A model generated the notes under the pieces. The model did not search any database. It worked only from the letters and a program-made list of their open reading frames with translations, and was not told the origin of the DNA. Below are positions 5,283 through 10,819 of a stretch of 10,819 nucleotides of DNA, in pieces. The position numbers and the translations under genes were made by a program. The stretch comes from an uncultured Collinsella sp. (GTDB taxonomy: Bacteria; Actinomycetota; Coriobacteriia; Coriobacteriales; Coriobacteriaceae). Within the stretch, counting starts at the first letter, position 1, and each line of letters starts with the position of its first letter. The stretch is from positions 1 through 10,819 of the forward strand of contig URIJ01000060.1 in assembly GCA_900547835.1 (NCBI GenBank), read 5' to 3'.

Positions 5283-6557
5283 TTACTCGGCAAGAGCGGC
5301 CTCGATGCGGGTCGTGACGCCCTTAAGATTCAAGCCTACGACGTACTGCTTGATCGGGCGCTTGATGTGCTCGACCACAAAGCGTTTGCCGTCGATGTCC
5401 TGAGTGGCGAGGTTGCGGTAGAGCTTTTCGACCTGCTCCTTGACCTCGGGGTCGTTGAACGCATAGTGACCGGAAACATCCAGGATCTTCAGGCTGAGCT
5501 CATCGTCGGCAAGGATGTCGTCGACCTGCAGGTTGACGTCGTCGCCGGTCATCCACTTGCGCCAGCGCTCGGTCTTGATGGCCTTGACCAGCAGGGTGTG
5601 ATACAGGTCGGAGGGGTCATCGCACAGACCGTTGTCGACCAGGATCTGCTCGGTGGCGCAGAGCTTGAGGTAGGCGCGGGTCTCCTCGGTGCCATACTGC
5701 GGAGCGACGTTGGAGGCGGTCACGTGTGCCGGAATGTGCTCGAGCAGCGTCGCGTCGTCCAGGTAGTCGGCGTTGTGCTCCTTCAGGCCCACACCGTAGC
5801 GCTTGGCCATATCGGCAAGCTCACGAGCGTTCTTGAAGTTGTAGTGGCCAACCTGCTCCGTCCAGCGGGTAAGGGTACCGGTCTGACCGACGATGAAGGT
5901 GGGCATGGGGCATCCGCGCTTCTCGAGCTCGGGCTGCAACTGAGAGATAAACTCCTCGTACTTGTCGGTGGAGGTCAGGCCGCCGTTGGTCTCCTCGGTG
6001 CCGACCTCATATGCGACCTCGGGCAGATTGTGCTCGCGGCGATACTGCTCAAGATAGTCGATGAGGTCGATCGTGCGGCGAAGCACCACGTCGAGCGGGA
6101 TGACCTTACCGATCTGATAGGGGTCCTTGGTCGGATCCACCATCAGCAGGTCGAAGCCGGCCTCCATGTCGGCGACAAAGGACTTGCGAGCGAGCTCCAT
6201 GGCCTCATCCTCGGGCAGGTGGGCGTTGCGCTCCTCGTCGCGCTGCCACGGGCCGCCGTGGTCGCGGCACAGGTAGTACGGACCGGTGTAGCCAACCTCG
6301 TCGGCGACCTTCTTGATGTCGGCGGCAAAGCGCGTCTGGTCCCAGCCGTTCACGTAACCGGCGCCCATCTCGTCCATATCGACCTGGTTGCGGCTGGCGA
6401 TGAACATGGGCGGGAAGTCCTCGTCGCGGGCAAGCTCGAACACGGCCTGGATCAGATTGGGGCTCATGGGGCCAATGCCGACCATGGTTGCGTGGTCGCC
6501 GCTGTCCTGCAGCTTGAGCATGCCCTGAACGGCCTGGCGGATGGTGAGATTGGACAT
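5283..6557 (-). CDS. GatZ/KbaZ-like protein (class II D-tagatose-bisphosphate aldolase non-catalytic subunit family; possible sugar-phosphate epimerase)
   Basis: The protein has 424 residues, close to the roughly 420 of E. coli GatZ. Shared landmarks include FIASRNQVD (52-60; GatZ has EATSNQVN), CRDHGGPW (97-104; GatZ GGDHLGPN), MEAGFDLLMVD (131-141), YEVGTEE (183-189; GatZ YVIGTE) and KEHNADY (259-265; GatZ EAHSTDY). The sequence between them is clearly diverged. In enterobacteria this protein stabilises the GatY/KbaY aldolase; other family members have been reported to epimerise tagatose 6-phosphate and fructose 6-phosphate at C4. No GatY/KbaY is present in the window, and no kinase to make a bisphosphate, so an independent enzymatic role is inferred. 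The conserved His, Asp and Glu residues could bind a metal and substrate. The start follows AGGAGAAGGAG. It is second in the operon, after EIIBC. Confidence 0.8.
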   Translation of the reverse strand: MSNLTIRQAVQGMLKLQDSGDHATMVGIGPMSPNLIQAVFELARDEDFPPMFIASRNQVDMDEMGAGYVNGWDQTRFAADIKKVADEVGYTGPYYLCRDHGGPWQRDEERNAHLPEDEAMELARKSFVADMEAGFDLLMVDPTKDPYQIGKVIPLDVVLRRTIDLIDYLEQYRREHNLPEVAYEVGTEETNGGLTSTDKYEEFISQLQPELEKRGCPMPTFIVGQTGTLTRWTEQVGHYNFKNARELADMAKRYGVGLKEHNADYLDDATLLEHIPAHVTASNVAPQYGTEETRAYLKLCATEQILVDNGLCDDPSDLYHTLLVKAIKTERWRKWMTGDDVNLQVDDILADDELSLKILDVSGHYAFNDPEVKEQVEKLYRNLATQDIDGKRFVVEHIKRPIKQYVVGLNLKGVTTRIEAALAE

Positions 6558-6599
6558 TTTGTTCTCCTTCTCCTAAGGATTTTTGACAAAAGTTCCCTG

Positions 6600-6617
6600 G
6601 GGTCCGGGTTCGGACCC
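6600..6617. repeat. GGGTCCG hairpin in the leader of the GatZ-like gene
   Basis: GGGTCCG (6600-6606) and CGGACCC (6611-6617) form a 7-bp perfect stem with a four-base loop, 43 bases before the GatZ-like ATG. A separate short palindrome TTTTGACAAAA (6581-6591) lies between it and the ribosome binding site. Confidence 0.5.
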
Positions 6618-6649
6618 TTTCAGTACGGATGGATTTCGTTGTTTAGGGG

Positions 6650-6687
6650 CGGTTGCGCGGAGTCAAATCCAACCCTCCGCGCAACCG
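6650..6687. repeat. 13-bp intercistronic hairpin downstream of EIIBC
   Basis: CGGTTGCGCGGAG (6650-6662) pairs perfectly with CTCCGCGCAACCG (6675-6687) around a 12-base loop, 14 bases after the EIIBC stop codon. No T-run follows on the minus strand, so readthrough is expected. A role in stabilising the upstream EIIBC message, as in other operons with graded expression, is plausible. Confidence 0.6.
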
Positions 6688-6701
6688 GAGTCCTTTAAGG
6701 T

Positions 6702-8174
6702 TTACTTAGCTTGCTTGTCGAGCTTGGGCTTCATGGCGATCAGAATCGCGGCGGCGACCACGGAGCCGATCACGATGTCCAGGCAGAACAGCGCGACATT
6801 ATTCGTGGCCAGGGCGACGATAAAGCCACCGTGAGGAACGTAGCAGTCGATACCCTGGAAGGCGGCGAGAGCGGCGCCCACGGCAGAGCCGATGCAGATG
6901 CCGGGCAGGGTGTGGCCAAGATCCTTGACCGCGAAGGGAATAGCGCCCTCGGTAATACCGATGCAGCCCATGAACAGCGCGGAGATACCCATCTGGCGAT
7001 CGGCGTCATCGAACTTGTTCTTGGCGATGAGCGCGGCAAGACCGCAAGCGATCGGGGGAATGGCGACGGCGACGCGGAACATGCCGTTGGGGCCATAGAT
7101 GCCGGAGGCCATGATGGCCATGGTAAAGGTCGAGGCGGTCTTGTTGATGGGGCCACCCATATCGAAGGCGGTCATAACGCCAATAACCAGGCCCAGGACG
7201 ACGGCGGAGCCGCCCTGCAGGCTACCGAGCACGCTGGTGAGCCAGTCCATCACAAAGCCAAGCGGCGTGGCCAGGATGTAGATGTAGGCCATGCCCAGGA
7301 CGAGCGAGGTCAGAATCGGGATGATCAGGATCGGCATGATGGTCTGGATGGTGTTATTGACCTTCCAGGTCTTCATCCAGCGGACAAAGTAGCCGCAGAT
7401 GACAGCCATAATCATGGCGCCCAAGAAACCGGTCGAAACGCTGTTGCCGCTGGGAGTGACGACGGCGTTGTTGACCAGATAGCCCAGGACAAAACCGGGG
7501 GCAAGTGCAGGCTTGCCGGCCATCGAGTAGGCGATGTAGGCAGCCAGGACCGGAATCATCATGGAGATGCCGGCCATGCCGATGGTGTTAAGGCTCACCA
7601 TCAGTGGGTTGGTGACCTCCATGCCACTGGCGCCGGCGGTGCCGGATGCCAACGAAAATGCAAGGAACACGCCACCGATAACGACGATGGGGATAAAATA
7701 GGAAACGCCGGTATTGAATGCATTGAGCAGCGTCTTACCAGGATCGGCAAAGATGGACTGCTTGGACGCCGGTGTCGGGGCCTGCGGGGCAGCGGAGACG
7801 GCCTTCTTCTCTGCCTTGGCCTCGGTCTTGGGCGCGTCAACGGCGCCGCCCGTCGCCTTGATGATCTCAACAGCCTGATCGATGATCTTCGCCGGATCGG
7901 CAATCACATCGGAAGTACCGACCTTCAGGAACTTACCCTCGGCCATCTTCTGCTCAAAGCGGTCTTCGTTCTCGACGCCCACGTCGACGGACTCAAGGAC
8001 CAGGTCGGCGGAATCAACGTCTTCCTGTGTGAGCTCATTCTCGATACCCAGGCCACCCTGAGCCTCGACCTTGCACTCGATGCCACGGGCGGCGCATTCA
8101 TCCTGAATCGCCTTCTGGGCCATATACGTGTGGGCGATACCCACGGTACAGGCGGCAACGCCTACGATCTTCAT
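6702..8174 (-). CDS. PTS fructose-type EIIBC permease
   Basis: The protein has 490 residues. An EIIB domain (1-105) opens with MKIVGVAACTVGIAHTYMA; C9 is the phosphorylated cysteine, although the family's usual C-P-T-G-I-A-H-T reads C-T-V-G-I-A-H-T here. An Ala/Pro/Lys-rich linker (about 112-138) leads to a membrane EIIC domain (141-490) with many hydrophobic segments, FDMGGPINK (337-345) and GITEGAIPFA (406-415), both typical of fructose-class EIIC. It moves a sugar or polyol across the membrane while phosphorylating it. The start ATG 8172-8174 follows GAGGGAAG and begins exactly at the EIIB domain; an in-frame extension to 8276 would only add unrelated sequence. First gene of the operon, divergent from the LacI-type regulator. 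Substrate is not evident; it is probably a ketose or related sugar. Confidence 0.92.
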   Translation of the reverse strand: MKIVGVAACTVGIAHTYMAQKAIQDECAARGIECKVEAQGGLGIENELTQEDVDSADLVLESVDVGVENEDRFEQKMAEGKFLKVGTSDVIADPAKIIDQAVEIIKATGGAVDAPKTEAKAEKKAVSAAPQAPTPASKQSIFADPGKTLLNAFNTGVSYFIPIVVIGGVFLAFSLASGTAGASGMEVTNPLMVSLNTIGMAGISMMIPVLAAYIAYSMAGKPALAPGFVLGYLVNNAVVTPSGNSVSTGFLGAMIMAVICGYFVRWMKTWKVNNTIQTIMPILIIPILTSLVLGMAYIYILATPLGFVMDWLTSVLGSLQGGSAVVLGLVIGVMTAFDMGGPINKTASTFTMAIMASGIYGPNGMFRVAVAIPPIACGLAALIAKNKFDDADRQMGISALFMGCIGITEGAIPFAVKDLGHTLPGICIGSAVGAALAAFQGIDCYVPHGGFIVALATNNVALFCLDIVIGSVVAAAILIAMKPKLDKQAK

Positions 8175-8274
8175 TGCTTCCCTCTTTTCATAGAGTTGCG
8201 TGCGCAAGACACCGTTTGCGGAGGCCTCCGGAGCATCCCCTGCCGTTTGGACTTGCTGTCTTTTCGACAAGACC

Positions 8275-8304
8275 AATATAGGTGCTCACTTTTCTTAATG
8301 CCAG
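8275..8304 (-). promoter_or_regulatory. Candidate promoter of the PTS operon
   Basis: On the minus strand, CTGGCA (8304-8299, 4 of 6 to -35 consensus) and TATATT (8280-8275) are 18 bases apart. Transcription would begin near 8268 and give a leader of about 93 nt that contains two palindromes, CGGAGGCCTCCG (8219-8230) and TTGCG-TG-CGCAA (8196-8207). The -35 match is modest. A weaker alternative (TTGGTT/CATAAC) overlaps the operator further upstream. Confidence 0.4.
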
Positions 8305-8344
8305 CTCATTTCGGTAAACGCGCAGGTCAGAGCGTTGGTTATGC

Positions 8345-8370
8345 TTTTTGGTTATGCGTTTAACCAAAAA
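8345..8370. promoter_or_regulatory. Candidate LacI-family operator in the divergent region
   Basis: TTTTTGGTTA and TAACCAAAAA form perfect 10-base arms around TGCGTT, and the exact centre of the 26-base palindrome is a CG step, as in most LacI-family operators. TTGGTTATGC occurs twice in direct repeat (8335-8344 and 8348-8357), giving an extra half-site, and a looser AAACGC half-site lies at 8316-8321. It sits between the regulator and the operon it presumably controls. The rest of the 415-base gap (8175-8589) has an AT-rich stretch (8384-8425) and no supported gene or clear regulator promoter. Confidence 0.65.
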
Positions 8371-8589
8371 TGAATCCTGCGATTTTAACCTCGATTTAAA
8401 AAGTCAAGAACTATTTAATTTTCTCGGTAGACGGCAGAAGCGCATGCCGGTCACATATTTCGGCCCCACCCGTACGCCGCATTTGTTGCATACTCATATG
8501 GAAGGAAAAGGTCGCTCACCGAAGCGCACCCCTCACCAAGGCTCAAAGTCATTATGTTGGAAAATGCTCATCTGTCGGAAGGAGTCGCT

Positions 8590-9600
8590 GTGGCAAAACA
8601 GCGCGTCACGATCGCAGACGTCGCTCGCGAGGCGGGAACCTCAACGGCAAGCGTCTCGTACTACCTCAACGACAAACGAGAAAAGCTTAGCGAAAAGACG
8701 CAGGCAAAGATTGCGCGCGTCATCAAGGAGCTCGGATACGTTCCCAACGCCCAGGCGCAGACACTCACCGGCAAGCAAACCCACGTCATCGCCATCATCA
8801 TTTTGGATAACACCAACAAGTGGGCTGGCCTCGTCCTCAACGGCATGGAACAGGTCATGCTCCCTGCAGGTTATCAGACGGTCGTTTGCACGAGCAACTT
8901 CGATCCCGACACCGAGCTCATGTACGTCGACAAAATGCTCTCACTGGGCGTCGATGGCTTTATCATCCAGCCCACGGCAAATTTCAAAGCCGTCCACGAC
9001 CGCATTAGGCGCGCCGGCAAGCCGGTCGTCTTCTTCGACGCGGCCATCTATAGCCCGGGCACCAGTTGGATCAAAACCAACCTCTACGACGGCGTGTACA
9101 ACGCCACGCAGGCGCTTCTCGATGCCGGCTACGAAGATTTCTTTTCCATCGCCGCCAACATGACCGAAATGCGCACCCGCATGGAGCGCTTCCAGGGATA
9201 TGCCGAGGCTCTGGCTGCGAACGGGCAGCTCTACAAAGCCATCCCCATCGACCACAACAAGCCGTCAATCAGCGAACTCACCGAGTACTTCAAGTACAAG
9301 TTCAATCCCGCCAAGCGCACGCTCATCTTCGTGCAAAACCAATGGGCACTCCCCCGTGTCTACAAGGCGCTTCAGCCTATGGCCCATCTGCTTCCGCAGC
9401 AGATTGGCCTTTTGGGACTCAACTGCGAGGACTGGACCAATCTCACCACGCCCACCGTCTCCACCATCATCGAGCCCGTCGACCAGGAAGGCCGCGAGGC
9501 GGCCGAAATGTTGCTCGCCCTGCTTGACGGCAGCAGTGAGCCCGGCGAGCAGCGCATCCTCGAGTGCAAGCTCAACTGGCTCGACTCCACCTCGATCTAG
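8590..9600 (+). CDS. LacI-family transcriptional regulator
   Basis: The protein has 336 residues. The N-terminal helix-turn-helix VTIADVAREAGTSTASVSYYLN (6-27) is that of LacI/GalR regulators. A hinge helix YVPNAQAQTL (50-59) follows, with L59 in the place of the leucine that inserts into the central CG of the operator. Residues 65-336 form the periplasmic-binding-protein-like sensor domain. The GTG at 8590 is preferred over the in-frame ATG at 8554 because GGAAGGAG lies five bases before it and the family normally starts a few residues before the helix-turn-helix. It is divergent from the PTS operon and separated from it by the 26-base palindrome, so local control of the operon is likely. 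The inducer is probably the transported sugar or its phosphate; ligand residues cannot be assigned. Confidence 0.92.
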   Translation: MAKQRVTIADVAREAGTSTASVSYYLNDKREKLSEKTQAKIARVIKELGYVPNAQAQTLTGKQTHVIAIIILDNTNKWAGLVLNGMEQVMLPAGYQTVVCTSNFDPDTELMYVDKMLSLGVDGFIIQPTANFKAVHDRIRRAGKPVVFFDAAIYSPGTSWIKTNLYDGVYNATQALLDAGYEDFFSIAANMTEMRTRMERFQGYAEALAANGQLYKAIPIDHNKPSISELTEYFKYKFNPAKRTLIFVQNQWALPRVYKALQPMAHLLPQQIGLLGLNCEDWTNLTTPTVSTIIEPVDQEGREAAEMLLALLDGSSEPGEQRILECKLNWLDSTSI

Positions 9601-9604
9601 GCCG

Positions 9605-9635
9605 TGGGACAAAGTAATCAGGAGTGTTTGTCCCA
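9605..9635 (+). terminator. Hairpin after the LacI-type gene, TGGGACAAA arms
   Basis: TGGGACAAA (9605-9613) and TTTGTCCCA (9627-9635) pair perfectly around a 13-base loop, beginning four bases after the regulator's stop codon. The tail AATCTTAAGTATTTG is only moderately T-rich. The arm sequence is the same as the outer arm of the palindrome at 5195-5225, so it may be a repeat element used as a terminator. Confidence 0.5.
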
Positions 9636-9659
9636 AATCTTAAGTATTTGTTCGATCGA

Positions 9660-9708
9660 ATGACCTGCGATGGCACCTGCTAGACTGGTAGATTCCCAAC
9701 CGTCTAGC
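9660..9708 (+). promoter_or_regulatory. Candidate promoter and inverted repeat before the nuclease gene
   Basis: ATGACC (9660-9665) and an extended -10, TGC-TAGACT (9678-9686), form a possible promoter with a short 15-base spacer. GCTAGAC (9679-9685) is repeated in inverted form as GTCTAGC (9702-9708), with GGT/ACC extending the stem past one bulge. The repeat covers the -10 and the start region and ends just before AGGAG. It could be an operator or a leader hairpin controlling ribosome access. A 10-base palindrome TTCGATCGAA (9651-9660) lies immediately upstream. Confidence 0.35.
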
Positions 9709-9719
9709 CAGGAGCCGCA

Positions 9720-10703
9720 ATGTCGCGCAAGTCCGCCTACAAGCAAGTACTTTCCATCGGCACCGCCGTGGTGCTGGGGTTTGCGCTGTTTACAGGATCG
9801 ATCGACGGAGCGCCCAAGCTGTTGTCGCCGCAAAGCGATGAGCAGGCGGCGGCTCTGGCCGAAAAACAAAACGAGAGTCCCAGCCGCACCGACGACGAGG
9901 CAGACCTGGTTGCCCGACTCGAATCGGGAACGGCGAGCTCCCCGGACCCTCAAAACAGCCAGGACGTTGGCCATGATTCCGATTCCGCCGCGACCGACAC
10001 CGGTAACGACGCTTCCACAGACGGCGCCGCCACCCCCATCGACGAGGTCGAAAACCCCGATCTCGACCGCGCCCGCGGCGTATATCTCAGCAGCATTCCC
10101 GACTACGCGGGTAACCCCTATGTTGCCCTGCGCGCCGACAGCACGCACCCGCTCGGCACGCCGTCATTCACGCTCGATGAATACGAGCGCGCTACAGAAG
10201 AGGGTTGCTTTAAGAAGTTCTCCAAGCTCGACAGCTTGGGTCGCACTCGCAAAGCGCTCGCCTGCGTGGGCCCCGAATCGCTCGGTCAGGGCAAGCGCGG
10301 CGACATCTCGCGTATCCACCCCGCCGGATGGCACCAGCAACGCTACGACTTTATTCCAGGCCAGAGCCTCTACAACCGCTGCCACCTTATCGCCTGGTCA
10401 CTCTGCGGCGAAAACGCCAACCGCAAGAATCTCCTCACTGGCACGCGCTATCTCAACGAGACGGGCATGCTACCGTTTGAGGAGCAGATTCTCGGCTACA
10501 TCCGCGACACGGGCAACCATGTGCTCTACCGCGTCACGCCCATGTACAACGAGGAGGAACTCGTCTGCCGCGGCGTTCGTCTGGAGGCGCAATCGGTCGA
10601 GGACCACGGCAAGACCCTATGCTTCCACGTGTACTGCTACAACCTGCAGCCGCACGTGCAGATCGACTATGCCACCGGCCGCAACCAGGCATCCGGAGAC
10701 TAG
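9720..10703 (+). CDS. Secreted or membrane-anchored DNA/RNA non-specific endonuclease
   Basis: The protein has 327 residues. A basic N-terminus (R3, K4, K8) and a hydrophobic stretch (about 9-28) form a signal peptide or anchor; there is no lipobox cysteine. A polar Asp/Ser/Ala-rich linker (about 36-115) follows. The nuclease domain (about 120-320) belongs to the beta-beta-alpha-metal family: NRCHLIAWSL (219-228) holds the catalytic histidine H222, in place of the classical DRGH motif, and ENANRKNLLTGTRYLN (231-246) supplies the metal-binding asparagine region. Such enzymes cut single- and double-stranded nucleic acids outside the cell, for nutrient recovery, competence or degradation of neutrophil DNA nets. 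The start follows AGGAG six to seven bases upstream. No immunity gene is next to it, which argues against a toxin role. Not obviously linked to the PTS operon. Confidence 0.88.
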   Translation: MSRKSAYKQVLSIGTAVVLGFALFTGSIDGAPKLLSPQSDEQAAALAEKQNESPSRTDDEADLVARLESGTASSPDPQNSQDVGHDSDSAATDTGNDASTDGAATPIDEVENPDLDRARGVYLSSIPDYAGNPYVALRADSTHPLGTPSFTLDEYERATEEGCFKKFSKLDSLGRTRKALACVGPESLGQGKRGDISRIHPAGWHQQRYDFIPGQSLYNRCHLIAWSLCGENANRKNLLTGTRYLNETGMLPFEEQILGYIRDTGNHVLYRVTPMYNEEELVCRGVRLEAQSVEDHGKTLCFHVYCYNLQPHVQIDYATGRNQASGD

Positions 10704-10770
10704 TGCCGACCGCGCCGCTCGTAACCCAAAAATGATCCGCAATCCTTCCGTCGCATACGGATCAAATCAG

Positions 10771-10800
10771 AACCACCCTTAAAAAGGGTGGTTTGCTCTT
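10771..10800 (+). terminator. Intrinsic terminator after the nuclease gene
   Basis: AACCACCCTT (10771-10780) and AAGGGTGGTT (10784-10793) form a perfect 10-bp stem with a three-base AAA loop, followed by TGCTCTT. A weaker pair TGATCCG/CGGATCA (10733-10739/10758-10764) lies between it and the stop codon. No gene is visible in the remaining bases to the window end. Confidence 0.65.
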
Positions 10801-10819
10801 AGGGTATAACCCACGGGCC

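Noticed and set aside
5217..6698. Long plus-strand open frame (493 codons) opposite the GatZ-like gene
   Set aside because: It is a mirror frame of a well-supported gene in GC-rich DNA. Its product is a monotonous Val/Leu/Gly/Asp/His-rich sequence without domains, and no ribosome site precedes it.
8175..8276. N-terminal extension of EIIBC
   Set aside because: The extra 34 residues precede a complete EIIB domain, and GAGGGAAG supports the start at 8174.
6711..8363. Long plus-strand open frame (550 codons) opposite EIIBC
   Set aside because: It is antisense to a clear PTS permease and gives a His/Asp/Gly-rich product with no membrane or domain pattern.
8554..8592. ATG at 8554 as the regulator start
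   Set aside because: There is no ribosome site before it, and it would add 12 residues ahead of the usual LacI-family N-terminus. GTG 8590 has GGAAGGAG at correct spacing.

Overview
The window looks like chromosomal DNA from a gut actinobacterium of the class Coriobacteriia, most likely Collinsella or a close relative. This is an inference from moderately high GC, strong GGAGG-type ribosome binding sites, PTS-based sugar uptake in an actinobacterial setting, and intergenic spaces packed with long palindromes, some with TGGGACAAA arms. No rRNA, tRNA, CRISPR array, insertion sequence or phage gene was found.

Layout, left to right. (1) A HAD-family phosphatase on the minus strand is cut by the window edge. 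A divergent 168-base promoter region separates it from a plus-strand larE, an ATP-dependent sulfur-insertion enzyme, which stands alone here without larA, larB or larC. (2) A gene-free stretch of about 670 bases (1508-2176) is filled with hairpins. The longest are a 156-nt rod (1642-1797) and a 100-nt nested structure (1921-2020) whose pairing uses G-U wobbles only on the plus strand. A terminator-like hairpin near 2104-2138 follows. (3) A six-gene minus-strand operon reads from 8174 down to 2177: fructose-type PTS EIIBC, a GatZ/KbaZ-like protein, a TalC-type transaldolase, transketolase N-terminal subunit, transketolase C-terminal subunit, and a separate fructose-type EIIA. (4) A divergent LacI-family regulator (plus) is separated from the operon by 415 bases that hold a 26-base palindrome centred on CG, a strong candidate operator. 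(5) A secreted or membrane-anchored DNA/RNA non-specific endonuclease (plus) closes the window and is followed by a hairpin terminator.

How the genes may work together. EIIA and EIIBC would import and phosphorylate a sugar or polyol. The GatZ-like protein would act on the resulting phosphosugar, possibly as a C4 epimerase, because no GatY/KbaY aldolase partner and no sugar-phosphate kinase are encoded nearby. Transaldolase and the split transketolase would then route carbon through the non-oxidative pentose phosphate pathway. The LacI-type protein probably senses the sugar or its phosphate. The true substrate (tagatose, another rare ketose, or a pentitol) cannot be read from the sequence. Every wide gap in this operon contains at least one strong hairpin, while the two tight junctions contain none, which suggests that expression is graded along the transcript.
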